A stretch of DNA of 64,000 bases from Phlebopus portentosus (Eukaryota; Basidiomycota; Agaricomycetes; Boletales; Boletinellaceae), in assembly GCA_037892935.1 (NCBI GenBank), contig JAYXKI010000003.1:558001-622000 (forward strand), written 5' to 3'. A model generated the notes under the pieces. That model ran no database searches, was not told the DNA's origin, and saw only the letters and a program-made list of their open reading frames with translations. Positions 1 to 12,701 of the stretch are shown piece after piece (position 1 is the first letter of the stretch; every line of letters begins with the position of its first letter). Made by a program: the position numbers and the translations under genes.

Positions 1-554
1 TTCGTATCAAAAGCTTCGCACCGTTAGCTCGGTAAGACAGCGAAACATATGGCGCATGAGTGACAAGTAAATTCACCTTTATGACACCACGCAACATCGG
101 TCATAGCGCTGTCGACTTTGAGTCCACTTCCTGACCAATAGTTCTTTGAAGCGTCGATCCGGAAGCCACCCTTTCCGATAGCATATTTGTGTTCCGAAGC
201 AGGCCTTTCAGTGCCATCTGATACGCGAAGTATCCTCAAAGCTGTACGACACATTCAAAATTAGCGCCAGCCTTTGACTCAAAAGCAGACAATTCATTTA
301 CAGTCTTTTCCGGCGACGACACAGCGCTTGCCATCTGGGCTCTTAGAAATAGCGGATCCTCCAGCTGAGCTTGCTGCGTGTAATGTGACAGATCGAGAAG
401 GACCCTGGTAGCCATGCATCCGAGAGTCCGAGAACGTTTCAGGCGGCGACTTTACCTCATGTAGTGACTGCAATCCTGAAAGGTGAAGCGTTGGCCTTGC
501 TGCTGGTGTGGGTAGCGGAGTGGAGAAAGGATTGTGCAACATTTTGGTTTGCAC
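1..554 (-). CDS. RTC1: Rtc1/WDR24-like WD40 protein (SEACAT/GATOR2 subunit), 3' part outside window
   Basis: Amino-terminal part of an Rtc1/WDR24-type beta-propeller protein, a subunit of the vacuole-associated SEACAT (GATOR2) complex that controls TORC1. Exons on the minus strand are 554-302, 241-71 or nearby, and 13-1, where the window ends. The first intron (301-242) joins to give VVAGKDSLRILR, the first blade of the propeller. It is followed by HKYAIGKGGFRIDAS and LKVDSAMTDVAWCHK, the conserved Rtc1 segment, and after a second intron by AFDTN, matching the start of the family's NKILTSARNG stretch. A second in-frame Met lies four residues in (542), so the exact start is uncertain. The low-complexity first 50 residues are typical of basidiomycete members. 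Family assignment is from recalled conservation, not a search. Confidence 0.72.
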
Positions 555-1767
555 AAGACCGTGAATCCTCTGAGAATAACGCAGGCCCCAGCTACCGGTC
601 CTAATCTAATACCCTCCTACGAGGAATAATTTGGCTGCAGCCATCGTCTGCTGCAGCGATTAGAAAGAGCTTGTCATGATAAAACGATACGATACAGTAA
701 GCTGGCGCGCGAGGTTGGCACAAAAACAAAAGGGTCACGTGTAGAACAAATCCAGGATCAGCCATTACGTTTCACCGACACCCAGCGTTAACGAGATTTG
801 ACGGCAAAACCATTGTTTCAAGAAGCCATCCTCAATGAAAGCCATCAAGCTCACTCTGGGTCCGACTCTTACATTCGAAGCGTAATATACAACGTCAAGA
901 TGTGGAAGCTCATACATTTGCCATCGCTACGTACAGCTGTCGATGCACCGCCGAGTGGACCTTTCACCTGAGTTCGTTGGAGTGTGATCTCGTCTCGCGC
1001 CAGAACAACAGACCAGTTCTCATCGCGTTGCAGGAGATGTATCATGTATCACCTATCCTGCTTGACTACGTACATTCGATCAAGGCGCTTCACTGGTACC
1101 CCCATTAGGGCGAACAGCGTGAACAATCGGCACAGAAGCAAGATGCTTTCGTTGATGAGGATTATCGTGATAGTTGCCTTTGCCACGTCTATTTTGACAT
1201 ATCTACGGGCATTGGAAAGGATTCATGCTTGCATGTTTGTCTTTTTCCCGCTATCATACGCGATAATTTGATGAGCTACCATCTGACCATCTGCTTTCAC
1301 AGTCGCTTGTTGTACAGATAGCTTGTGATGAGCGATGAGAGAACCGTCATGTTGCTTCCCTCGGCGCCTCACAACCCACGCTATCTCGAGAGTCGCATGG
1401 GCATCGGCTTCTCGAGTTATTTTCACGCGGAATGATCTTTCGTCGCGGTTCAGGGTGTCTGTCCTCGCCGATGACGTGGAAAATGTTCTGTTTTTTCTTT
1501 TTCTGTTGGAATTGACAGCACGGTAAAAATAGAATACTTCGGCTGTGGTCGTCTGCACTGCTCCGCCTTATGGTGAGTTGTCACCTGCCTTGTGAATCGC
1601 ACTTGTCTCTGCACGCGGTCTCATTGTGTCCTCCTTCTTCCAGTAACTCATGGCAACCGAACATACGTATAAATGCCTGCTCACTCTCACTGGTGGAGTG
1701 CATCGGTACCCTCTTCTTCAACACCTGGCCTCTTGACCATCTTCCTCTGTACTCTGAAAATCTCACC
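555..1767. other. Intergenic region, divergent promoters
   Basis: About 1.2 kb between the divergent WD40 and protease genes. Several short open frames occur on both strands, but none shows family motifs, splice-consistent extension or a plausible start context. A TATA-like site for the protease lies at the right end. Confidence 0.5.
1668..1674 (+). promoter_or_regulatory. Candidate TATA box of the secreted aspartic protease
   Basis: TATAAAT lies 94 bp upstream of the ATG at 1768, a usual distance for an inducible fungal secreted-protease gene. It is a sequence match only; no transcription start is known. Confidence 0.4.
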
Positions 1768-3351
1768 ATGCAGATAAAAATCGCTGCTCTCGTTTCTCTT
1801 CTCCCACTCCTTACTCAGGCTTCGCCTACCCCATCTTTGTCAGGAACGAAGATATCTCTTACCAAACGGTCATCTGTCGTCAAGAATGGTGTGGTCAACA
1901 TGAATGGATTGCAATCTCACATCCAGCAAATACAAGGGTATGTGTCTTCATTGGCTCTCTATCTTCGCTATTTCACTCCTTCCACAGAAAAATTGCGCGT
2001 GGTTTGGCCAACTACGAAAAGAATACAGGCAAAGTCCATCCTAACTACCGCAACACGACGGCGACTACTCGCAAGCGTGCTACGGGTACAGTCGCTTTGA
2101 CTGACGATGATAACGAGCTTTGGCAGGGTAACATCCAAGTTGGCACACCACCGGTACAGTTCGCTGGTGAGAGACATATAAAGTCACATAATTACTACGT
2201 TCTCATTACGGATGGTTAGTTGACTTTGACAGCGGTTCGAGTGATCTCTTCTTGCCGGGACCCGATTGCGGCCAGACTTGCGACGGACACACGGTTTATG
2301 ATCCTTCACAGAGCAGCACATCTAAGGATGCTGGCCAGAACTTTCAGCTCGCATTCGGCGATGGCTCCACAGTAGAGGGCAAGCAATTCACTGACACCAT
2401 CACAATTGGCGGACTCTCGGCAACGGGTCAGGCGGTCGGCGCTGCAACGCAGTACTCAGATGGCTTCGAAGAGGCTAACTTCCCGCCGGATGGGCTCATG
2501 GGCATGGCATTCCAGTCGATCTCGGAGTTCAACAAGGCGTACGTGCTTCTGCCCTACGAACAAAATTTCATCTCACTGACAGTATCCCTATATACAGGCC
2601 CGTGTTCCAATCGCTCTTAGACCAACAACAAACCACCCAGGGTGCATTCGGGTTTACGCTTCTCGAGACATCCGACTCCGAGCTGTTCCTTGGTGGTGTC
2701 GATACCTCCAAGATTTCCGGTGACTTGACGTTCACGCCTGTCACGCAAGAAGGTTTCTGGCAAATCTCAGTTGACGGCGCGGATGTTGGTGGACAAACCG
2801 TCTCGGCACTCAGGATGCTATGTAAGACTGTAGTCTGGTGAAAATTTAGACCGGAGCTCTGATTGTTTGTTCACATCTCAGTGTTGACACGGGAACCACG
2901 TTGCTCATCGCAGACACTCAGACTGTGGACAGTATCATTAAAGCAGTTCCTGGAGCGCAAGATGCTGGCCAGGGCTTCTTCACGTTCCCATGCGACTCGG
3001 CACCCGGCAACATCGCGTTGACGCTCGGTGGAAAGCAATTCACCCTTTCAGGGGACAGCATCAACTTGGGTCAAGCCGAAGAAGGCTCAAGCGATTGCCT
3101 CAGCGGCATCATTGCCGACGACTCTCAAGGTATGGAAGGTTACTTTTTTTTTTGTTTCTATAGATGATTAATCGCTCCACTCCAACACAACAGGTTTCTG
3201 GATCTTGGGTGATGTCTTCCTTAGGAACGTCTATACTTGTGAGTTTTCGATACAGTTCTTGATTGTAACCGTCGTACACTCAGCTGACCGCATCACTCAT
3301 CAAGCGTTTGATGTTGACAACAGTCAAGTTGGATTTGGAGACCTCGCTTGA
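1768..3351 (+). CDS. Secreted A1 aspartic protease (polyporopepsin-like), apparent frameshift in exon 4
   Basis: Secreted pepsin-family endopeptidase, likely for extracellular protein digestion. Seven exons: 1768-1937, 1988-2166, 2220-2538, 2598-2821, 2882-3129, 3194-3238, 3305-3351. Residues 1-20 form a signal peptide (MQIKIAALVSLLPLLTQAS); a propeptide with HIQQIQGKIARGLANYEKN follows. The first active-site motif is DFDSGSSDL (DSG rather than the commoner DTG) and the second is VDTGTTLL; the C-terminus is GFWILGDVFLRNVYTSFDV. In exon 4 the frame must change at about 2801-2810: DVGGQTVS reads in one frame and TQDAIVDTGTT in the next. One extra base (for example GGG for GG at 2805-2806) restores a 410-residue protein of normal length. 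This may be an assembly error or a real null allele. Start chosen for the signal peptide; upstream in-frame codons lack one. Confidence 0.88.
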
Positions 3352-4704
3352 TTCACAGTCGCTACTCCCCGCCTTTTCTTCCGTTGCTGTCGCTTCTTGT
3401 TGTTTGATCCATAAATAAACACAGTGGTGGCTTGCTTCGTTGCTATTTCCGATTTCGGGGTTCTAACTTTATCCTCGGGTCAATTTATCATTTCGCTTAC
3501 TTACAAGCGTTGTATTATCTTACGGGACATTTGCATTCGTGGAACTGGACGTTGTTCACACAGAAAACTAATAATAGTTATTTGATACCAGTGAATGATT
3601 TGTGACCTGAGAGGTTTCTCGAAGCGGGGGTTGCGTAGCATGGGGAGAATCGGAACCTTTGGAGAGGGATGTCTCGATGCTCAGAACTTTCGCTCGCATA
3701 CGTGGTTATCACTTCTGTTCGTTCGCACTGCCCTGTAGACCCGCTTTTGGCAGTGGCGAAAGAAATAACCATTGTCAACCTGTGTTGACACGGATCTGTT
3801 GGAGTCGTGATGAGGCCTTTCATACATATCCATCAATCTCGTTGAGTCGTTCATAACATCTTGAGGAGATACCCGGAAGAGCTCATTCTTCAATACTGTC
3901 TATTTTGAGAAAACCATCATTCCTAACTAACTTACGTGTCGGATTTTTACACGATATCGATGTTCATCTGTTGAAATGCTGAAATGCTGTGATAAATGTA
4001 AGGTGCCTTCCGCTAGCTTCTTCTAACAAAGAAGCATACTTATCAGGAAGAGAGCTGTGTCAAATATGCACCAGCGGTGACCGATCTTTGTCCCTCCCAT
4101 CCAGAAACCGCCCCGGAGGCGCTTCTAGGCAATTTTACTTACATTCGGATCATATTATTGGCCTTCTTCTCCTCCCGGGTTGTCCCCTTTCGGCGTAGTC
4201 AAGGATATACACGCATATAAATATAGAATCCCATGCTTCCATAAGATTGACAATTGCATACTACAGCAGCACGTGTTGTGCCGTGCCACAGTAACTTTAT
4301 AATTTCCTTCTCTCGCCGGTTTGTTACGACCGTGAGAAATGCTTTTTATCTTGTTTTATTCCGCGTCAAGACGGTCAGGACGACTTCTATTTTGATTTGC
4401 CATAAAAAAACGGCATTTATAACACACTATCTCAAATCTCTGCATAAATGATAACAACTGCTTAGTTGAAGAAGAATACAGAGTGATTGTATCAGAGAGG
4501 AGGTTTAGTTTCTAAACCAGGATCTACAACAAAGGATAGAAGAATGTCCGTATCTCTAACAATGTCCGACAAACAATTTTTCGGGTTTTAAACGTTTGAA
4601 CACAATATCTATGCCCATGCAAACCAAGAAGAGGTCCCAAGCAAGTAAAAGAGAAAAAGAGTGACAGAAGGAGTGGGGCTCAGGTAAAAAGCGTCTAATC
4701 GCAA
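3352..4704. other. Intergenic region between convergent genes
   Basis: About 1.35 kb of AT-richer sequence between the 3' ends of the protease and the UXS gene. It holds only short frames without recognisable motifs, plus the two 3' UTRs. Confidence 0.5.
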
Positions 4705-6354
4705 TCACAAACTGCCCTCAGCCATCTTCGCCTTGTAGTAACGTACCATCTCCTCAAGTCCCATACGAACGGTCCAACGAGGCTGCCAGTCAAGCACCTC
4801 CTTGGCGCGCGTAGTGTCGGGCTTACGCTGCTGCGGGTCATCCTTCGGCATATTCATATCCTTCACCCCGACACGCTTCGCGTTCTCCACACCATCCTCC
4901 TTCTGCACTTTCTCGACAACGTCGCGCACGACGTCTGCGAATTCTTCGATAGTGAATTCCTCGTTGTTGCCGAGATTGATAGGCTCGATGAAGTCCGAGT
5001 TCATGCATGCGATGAGCCCATCGATGAGGTCGTGGATATACTGGAAGGATCGAGTTTGTTTTCCACCACCGTAGAGTGTCAAATCTTCTCCGCGCAATGC
5101 TTGAACGATGAAATTGGAAACGACACGTCCATCGGAAGGATTCACTGTCAAACAAATTGTGAGCACAAACGTAAATAACAAATCCGGTCCAACGCCGATG
5201 TTGTAAACTTACTTCGCGGACCTAATAGCGATAAAAATAGTGGTTCAATATAGATATCGGGACGAAATGGCGATTAGACCTCACCGTAAGTATTGAAGAT
5301 TCTTGCTACTCGGACATCCACACCGTCCTGGTGATGGAAGCCATAAGTCAAGGTTTCCGCAACACGCTTTCCTTCATCGTAGCAGGCGCGTACGCCAATA
5401 GGATTGACGTTCCCCCAGCTATGTTTATCCGCTTTAGGATACTAAATTTAGTGAGACGAACTAGAAGCAAGCACTCACTAAGTTTCTGGCTGTGGATGAA
5501 CTTCGGGATCACCGTACACCTCTTATCTCAATGTTAGCCTCTGATGACTGAATCGCAAGGAATGATTGGTTTCCCACCTGAGGTACTGCTGATCAGGAAT
5601 CGTGCCTTTGTTCGCTTGGCGAGACCCAGCATGTTGAGAGTGCCAAGGAATGAGGTTTTAATTGTCTTCACAGGGTTCGACTGGTAGTGAGGAGGCGATG
5701 CAGGACATGCCAGGTGATAAATTTCTACAGAGAAGTTAGTATCAATTCGACACAGATAAAGTTCATAGGACACTCACGATCACATTCAATCATGAATGGC
5801 TCTACAACATCGTGGCGAACCAACTCGAAGTTAGGATGGCCAACCCAGTGACTCACGTTCGTGCGGGAACCGGTGAAAAAGTTGTCCAGCACGGTCACTT
5901 CATGCCCGAGAAGCATGAGGCGGTCCACAAGGTGCGATCCGACAAACCCGGCTCCACCAGTAACCAGGACACGCTTGCGCTTCGACGGTGGAAGTAGCTT
6001 CACGGGAGGGAAGCGACTTAAGGTCGTATAGGAGATAGAATGTGTGTCGGGGTGGAAGATAGACTTTGACTGATACATGTCTACATCGCCACCGGTGAAC
6101 CACCCATGGTCATCATCGACCTTGACAATCTCCTGCTCGACGTCTGAAGAGCCATTGGAAGTGGGTTTGGTATGTGTCGTGTTCACATAATGAGGACGGA
6201 GGTAAAGAGCGCGCAGGGCACTTAGAGGCACCTCACAATTGAAACCAAACCTAGTAAAGCCAACTGTGCTAATCTCGTTGCCCTCCTTGTCTAGGGTGGT
6301 AGTCTGTGGCGTAAATAGATTACGATTAGTAGGGTATTTGGAAGTGGCAGCCAT
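4705..6354 (-). CDS. UXS1: UDP-glucuronate decarboxylase (UDP-xylose synthase)
   Basis: Converts UDP-glucuronate to UDP-xylose, the donor for xylose in fungal glycans; an NAD+-dependent extended SDR enzyme, cytosolic or Golgi-associated. Six exons: 6354-5778, 5724-5578, 5521-5479, 5418-5285, 5221-5213, 5144-4705, giving 449 residues. The Rossmann motif [16 protein letters not shown] starts near residue 130. [40 protein letters not shown] and the catalytic Tyr and Lys in [12 protein letters not shown] follow, then [18 protein letters not shown] and [19 protein letters not shown], all UXS signatures. Exon 5 is only nine bases and supplies the Gly-Pro-Arg of NTYGPRM. The N-terminal 120 residues are poorly conserved and show no clear membrane anchor, unlike animal UXS1. 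Divergent from bystin across 462 bp. Confidence 0.95.
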
Positions 6355-6816
6355 TGCAAAGAGAGGGGATATGAAGAGAGGGACAAGTGGGCGCTATCAG
6401 ACAGGCACGAGCTGAAAGTCGATGACTAGCCTCCTTATAAAAAGAGCGAAAAGAACGGCGGAAAGCGGACAATGATGATGGGATGGGCGTGATTGGGCCT
6501 GAGACCGACGCGTCGAGATATAATGCTCAAAGGAAGTGTTATAGTCCGCACACCGCCGCAGTCCCACGATCGGTATCAAAATGAAGCAAATGAGGGGTGA
6601 AATAATCCACTCGCCAGTATTTTCTGCGATGGCCTTGCACCGCCCGACATCGTTGCTAGTGATGAGAATGAATAAAATTGAAATATTCCATTCGGGTTCT
6701 ATCGTAATCAGCGTAATTTTAGCACTTACTTTCCTTATTTAGCATCTATCGCCGATCTCCTCACCTCAAATTTTCTCTCACATCCATCTAGACCCTAAAC
6801 TACCCATCCGAAAGCT
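6355..6816. other. Divergent promoter region of UXS1 and bystin
   Basis: 462 bp between two divergent start codons. It contains an AT-rich stretch near 6434-6441 (TATAAAAA on the plus strand) and pyrimidine-rich leader sequence before 6817. No other feature was seen. Confidence 0.4.
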
Positions 6817-8509
6817 ATGCCGCGGGTACCAAAGCCGACTGGAAAGACGAGACACGATCCGCTTCACGTTCAGTTGAAGGAGGATGAGCTCGTTGAGAAG
6901 TACGGGAACGTTTCTCATCCTGGGAAACGAAAGAAGTCTCGAAGAGCAAGTCAGAGGACAACGAGGAGGAAGGAGGAGGCGAGGTGAGTTTGCCCCAGAC
7001 TCATAAATGTTGTATCGACGTTCTGATCTATATGTACGCTGATGTTCAGATTATTCTCGATCCAAAGACTTCACAGCGTATCTTCGAGCTTGCAAAGGCC
7101 CAACAAGAAGAATTAGAAGACCGCGGTGAAAATGAGGGAGAAGGTCGAGAGGATGCAGCACGAGCATCCTTTGTTCGAATACGATCAGCTAGCGATACAG
7201 AGGAGGAAGATGACATGGGCGATCAGTCTGGAGACGAGTTATTAGAGGAAGAAGACTACCCGGAGCTTGTAAGTTTACATTGTTGACTGCTCTATCTGTA
7301 AACTAAACTTCAATACAGCAAATAGACGCCCAGGATCTGGAGACACTGGACGCCTTACGTCCACCTGATGCAACCGAACGAAAGACTTTGGCTGACATGA
7401 TCTTCGCGAAATTGGAAGAAAGCCAGGAGGCTGATTCGAATTCAGTGCACAAGATCACCAAAGGTATGGATTTCCGATTACATGCAAGAGTGAATTTTCA
7501 TGATGCTCTATAGTGCGAATACAGGATCCAGACCGAGCTCCTGACCCCGCCGAAGGACTTAACCCAAAGGTCACCGAAGTATACATAAAGTAATTCATCC
7601 TTCATCGCGCCTAGGCAGGTATATATTTACTATCGTTCCTTTCAGAGTCGGTCAACTCCTCCAAAAAGGCAAATACAAATCCGGTCCTCTCCCAAAAGCT
7701 TTCAAAATCATCCCTTCCCTGCCCGCTTGGGCACGCATCCTCGCGCTCACCCGACCCGAAAATTGGTCCCCACAAGCAACCCGCGCAGCAACACGGATCT
7801 TCATCTCCAACATGAAACCCGCGCAAGCGCGTGTTTTCCTACAAGGTGTCGTTCTAGACGCCGTACGCACAGATATACAAGAAAACGGGAAACTGAACGT
7901 TCATTATTACGAAGCTCTCAAACGCTCTTTGTATAAACCCTCGGCGTTTTTCAAGGGGATCGTGTTCCCGCTTCTCGAGGGCGGCGCAACTCTCAAAGAA
8001 ACAGCGATCATTGCAAGTATACTAGCGAAAGTGAAAGTGCCGCTCGTACACTCCGCTGCAGCCCTCATTCGTCTCGCGAACATGGATTACTCAGGTCCTA
8101 ACTCCCTTATGATTCGCGTGCTTGTGGATAAGAAGTACGCGTTGCCGTTCAAAGTCGTTGACGCTCTCGTGTTCCATTTCATTCGATTATCGAATACGTA
8201 TAAAGCGAAACGCGGAGAGAGCGAGAAGTTACCGGTGCTGTGGCATCAGAGTTTGCTTGTTTTTGTTCAACGGTGCGTCTATCTTTCTTATCCACTTTCT
8301 TAATCCCTGCGGACTTCGAATTTCACTGATAAACAATACTTCATAGATATGCTGCAGACTTGACGCCAGACCAAAAAGACGCGCTGCTCGATGTCGTACG
8401 AGCTACTCCGCACGCTCAGATCAGTCCCGAAGTACGTCGGGAGCTCATCAATTCGTCCGTTCGAGGCGAACCGCAAGCTGATGAGGACGGCGATGTTGTC
8501 ATGGCCTGA
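6817..8509 (+). CDS. ENP1: Bystin (Enp1), 40S pre-ribosome assembly factor; apparent frameshift in exon 1
   Basis: Nucleolar/cytoplasmic factor bound to pre-40S particles and needed for 18S rRNA maturation. Six exons: 6817-6983, 7050-7268, 7319-7463, 7514-7589, 7646-8272, 8347-8509. The N-terminus HDPLHVQLKEDELVEKYGNV and the junction IILDPKTSQRIFELAK are classic bystin. The large C-terminal domain runs from VGQLLQKGKYKSGPLPKAFK through SLPAWARILALTRPENWSPQ and FFKGIVFPLLEGG to LPVLWHQSLLVFVQRYAADL. Exon 1 reads HPGKRKKS in one frame, but the acidic stretch SKSEDNEEEGGGE that must join ILDPKT is in another. One missing base between about 6923 and 6944 explains it, giving 465 residues. Because bystin is essential, an assembly deletion is more likely than a null gene. 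Confidence 0.93.
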
Positions 8510-10427
8510 ATGACCTCATCAAACGACTTTCTCAGTCGTCTTGCTTTCGATGCTGGCCATAGATGTGTACACTCAAAAATGAATAACACTGCACATCCAT
8601 GTTATATATACGACATCGCGAGAATCTTCCGGTTGTATTTCGGGCGAAGGATTAATGAAGAGTGAACGAAAAAATCGAATTTTCTAGGAGGCTATTCTTA
8701 TTCTCCTCACCTCTTTCTATTCAAGCGACATATCTCCTACTCTCCTACTCGAGACTCGAGTTTTCACTTTATAGAGCCTCGTGCGGTGTGTTCCTGTTCC
8801 TGTTCCTATGACCAGCAAGTTTTCTTGTTTTGCACCCGATGACTCGTACACACGTCATCTCTACCTCACTCGCACCTTCTGACTACTCCTGATTACTCCA
8901 GATAAGTCCTTTAACAAAGTCAAACTCAAGATTCACACAGCACAGCAGGAAATGTTCCGCTCGACCCTTACAGAAGAGAGGAAGGAAAGAAGGACGAGGA
9001 CGAGCAACTCCTTTGATGACTCTCACACACACGTCACCTGCACACCTGTACATCTCCTTTACTTGAAGCCTGTTAATCATCCCCGTGCAAGTTTCGCGAG
9101 CCTAGCCCTTGCTTATCTTTGTTCGCAGCTTCCTTCCACTCTCCTTCGGGCTTCTGGCTTCCCTACTTGCCTTGGTCCCGCGGGATTATGTACGGTCTGA
9201 CTCGAGTCTGGACTCTTAGCTTCGGACTTCGTACTTCACCTACTACCAAAGCACCTTCGGGTGAACTTGAAGGGTGTCACTACTACTCTGTAGACCATAT
9301 TGCTAATGAACTTTCGATGCACACGTGTGTGCCTCCCGGTGTTTCTTTGCTTAACCACGCCCTTTTCTTCTACCTTCTGTCCTACCTAAGGACAGATAAC
9401 TAAGGTCCTGTAAGGACGAGCAGCATGGAAGGTTTGTAAATTCGTCCGTCCTCTCCGATGACTCGCGACCACGTCATCCCGACGCTTGGCGCTTTCCAAT
9501 CATTCTTTGTGGACCTGGACACTCAGGGCTACTTATCTCCGAATATCAGCGATGAGTCGTTTTGATTCCGAAGCCATTAGCTCTACCTAGCTCTGCTTAT
9601 GAACGTTCGTTCAAGTCTGATACTGATAACGATATCGGATCGCTCACAACCTGGATGTATAACTTTATCGCCGTCAAAGGACTCCCGAATCCCCCGATTT
9701 GAGGGAACGGTGAATTGGCACTTCCCAGTTCCGTCTTCAAATATTTGAAACGGGGTAGCAAACAAGAGGACAGAAAACCAAGGCCGAGACTGTGACTGCG
9801 GGCAGGACACGTTTACGGGAGAGAGAAACCTCTTACCTTACCTTACCGTCTTCCAGCCTCTGCATCTTAGCCTCTCATGTCCTCAGATCTAGAGACTCCA
9901 GCCCATTACATGGTACTGGTCCAATGAATCGTGAAGCGAGCAAATTCAAGCTCAAACTCCTGGCACGTTGCAGAGGCTCGGTAGTTATACGACACACGCC
10001 CCGGCTGTGGGAGAAGCCTGAGCTCTCTTTTAGTCCCTACATGTATGCCGTACCAATACGGTACGTTACGATACGATAACGTCTCCCCGAACAAACTCCA
10101 ATTTGCAGAGGTAATACTAGTATTTCAGACACGGGAGAAACTAAGATGGCCGGTTCGGCCGTCCGTTACCCCCAGGAAAGGGAGGCACGAGAAGAGCGGT
10201 GTGAAAGAAAGAGAAGAGAAGGGGAGAGGAGGGGGGAAGCTCGGGAGATTACCTGGCTTCTTGCTCATTACTCAGGGGGGTTCCTACTCACCACGGTCTG
10301 CGGCCTGTCATCGCCTGCAAGTAGTGCACGTTCGTCACAGACGGACGGAGGTTCGCCATCCCCTCTCTGCGTTGCTATAATTTTTATGGTCACCTATAAA
10401 AGATATACTTGTTCATTCCGAGTATCA

Positions 10428-10444
10428 ACGCGTGTTACACGCGT
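10428..10444. repeat. 17-bp palindrome containing two ACGCGT sites
   Basis: ACGCGTGT-T-ACACGCGT is a perfect inverted repeat. Each arm contains ACGCGT, the MluI box bound by fungal MBF complexes. No gene start lies nearby, so it may be incidental or part of a decayed element. Confidence 0.4.
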
Positions 10445-12587
10445 AGCAATCTAAGCTATAATATCGAATCTAGAAAAGACGCTGTATAAGTATTGCACCA
10501 ATTATGTAACACAAAGTACTATGTATATGTACAACAGCAGCGTTATTTTTGGTTTGCCTTGAGACCCGATCCGTAAGTCGCCCATCCGACGACTTCAAAC
10601 GTATTAGAATAAGAGTGATGCCTAAGAACTGATTCGCTCGGCTTAGAATACTCTCAAGACAGCGAAGCATGGACGCGACCAGCCGCCCTAAGAACGGTAT
10701 GAAAGAGCAAGCCCGAGGCTTCAGATAGACTTGGCCCACCAGAAGAACGTTCTTGCGGTCATAACGGACGAACGGGACACTTCATTCATGTCAGGTCCTT
10801 GTAGGTTCAAAGAATGGACCGATCGGACGCCGGCTGCTCGTCGTCAATGCTTTCGATCAAGCGACGCCCATTCCTTCGATGTCTCTCTCGTGCCACGTCG
10901 GGAGAGCTGATCCGAGCTCGAAGTTCGAGACATCTGGATCCGCGGAAAGGACAATTTCGTTGAGAGCTTTTACGTCGCTTGAAGGTGTCGAATCTGCTCT
11001 GTGGTGACACCAGGGATATGTAGGACTCTTCGCGGATGCCTTCCATTCGCCTTCATTTACTCTCAGACTGAGAAGCCACGGAATCGTTGCGACCGCAGTT
11101 CCATCGTGAAGGGTTCAAGATAAGTACAGCATCTCGCAGTAAGTCCTCTCTCTCGTGACCCATTGGATCAAAGGTGCCCACGTTCAAGGGCATCTGACCT
11201 TCCCGAAACTTCAAGTCTTCCTGTCTTCTGTGCGACATTGGGGAGAACCGTTCGGAAATTGGTAGTCCGCGAGCGACTTAGAGGATCATATACTAGTTGA
11301 CCTCGGGAAGATGAAGGTCAGAAGGTGAGGAAATTCTCCTTGATCACCGGATGTTTGTTTTGGATAGACAAATTGTCACTAATTTTCTCGGACGAGATAC
11401 GATACGGAAGGAAATCAGATAACGAGTGTGGGGTGAGTAGGGGGATACGGACTCCGCAGATGTGGGGGTGCCGGTGCGAGAAGGCATACTTAGTCTATCC
11501 AGTTGAAGTGAGAGACTTTTCTCAGATTAGGACAGACAGGGCTGTCATGATGCGTTGGAATGGGCGCGGCGCATGTCATCGCCAGAATCGCGTTGTCGTC
11601 AACCATCATGAACAGAGAGGACAGCCGATAGCCAAGAACTACGCAGCTACGTAGTGCTGGGATGCTTAAGAAAAGCCTACTTTGCACATGCGCATATGCG
11701 TATGTATGCACCGACTTGCGAATCTCTTGCCCGACGCGTTCTAGATGCGCTGCGAATCATTGCCACGACATGAGCTTAAAACGATCGGGGTTGACTGGGC
11801 ACTCACACAAGCATGCGCAGTTTTACCATACCGTATCACCGCACTGCACCGCGATGACATCCCATCTTTTCACAAGCAGCCCGACTCTTTTCGGGGGGAT
11901 GAAATCAAGGGTGAGAAGGGATAAGTCAAGAACAAGGACGACAACAAGCCGGCGGTGAAACGATAAGATGAGATGAAATACGAAAACCCAATAGGTGGAT
12001 CGAGCCGGCGTTCCGCAGGAGGCGTAATGACGATGAGCTTGGCTCACATGTCCCATTGGTGTTGCAGGGATACGACACATAGTGTATTAGATTGAGGGTA
12101 GGAAGAGTAGATGACCTTCCATGCGGGTGACCCGTGACCGGATATTGTTAAGAAACTGGAACTGAAGCTGCGGCGTGTGGGGATTGGGATAGAGGGTACG
12201 AAGAGCATCTGACTTGATGTGATGGGAACCCGAAGAGCTTGAGTGAAGATGAACGGCGTGTGTCGGCAGCAGACGGAGTAAGTACATAGCATATGGTTGA
12301 GATTGTGGGTGATGGGGAGCGACACAGACGCGATCGATCGAACATGACGCGACTCGGACACAGACGCGCCGTCTCTTAACCTCTTACCACCACCAGCCTA
12401 GAGCCAGGCAGCACGAAAATAGTGAATAAAATATAAAATTAATGGCTAGATGGGATGAGAGATAGAAGGTGTGTCACGGACGGGAACTGTCCGAGAGACG
12501 ACTGCTGAGTCCTCGCTGAGCAAGCAATTCAAATTCACTTCCAGCTTCTCTTCCAAACCAACCTTCATCTCGACTAATCCGATCCCT

Positions 12588-12593
12588 TATATA
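12588..12593 (+). promoter_or_regulatory. Candidate TATA box of the Ser/Pro-rich protein gene
   Basis: TATATA lies 109 bp upstream of the ATG at 12702, followed by pyrimidine-rich leader sequence typical of fungal promoters. Positional evidence only. Confidence 0.3.
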
Positions 12594-12701
12594 CCCTCCG
12601 TTACCTCCCCGGTGGTTTGGGCCTCCGTGTAAGCCTCCACTTCTCTCTCTCTACTCCTTCTCTATCGTCCTGCTTATCCTTACTTCACCTCGATCGCAAC
12701 A

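Larger units (their letters stand above)
8510..12701. other. Gene-poor region, possibly decayed mobile-element sequence
   Basis: About 4.2 kb without a gene I can support. Open frames up to about 110 codons exist on both strands, but none has domain motifs or conserved splice structure. The sequence is rich in short inverted repeats, for example at 9379-9395 (TGTCCT-N5-AGGACA), 9403-9415 (GTCCT-N3-AGGAC) and 10428-10444. Three copies of a GATGACTC...GTCATC motif lie between 8838 and 9478. A TATA-like CCTATAAAAG occurs near 10392 with no gene behind it. I looked for paired long terminal repeats, tRNA-like primer sites and reverse transcriptase motifs and did not see them. Confidence 0.45.

Noticed and set aside
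902..1558. Overlapping open frames on both strands between the WD40 and protease genes
   Set aside because: No motifs, no splice-consistent extension and biased composition of non-coding type; they overlap each other on opposite strands.
10385..10450. TATA-like box followed by ACGCGTGTTACACGCGT, considered as a solo LTR
   Set aside because: No TG...CA ended partner, no target duplication and no primer-binding site could be identified.
9119..10454. Several open frames of 60-111 codons in the gene-poor region, considered as transposon remnants
   Set aside because: None contains reverse transcriptase, integrase, RNase H or transposase motifs, and no paired terminal repeats were found.
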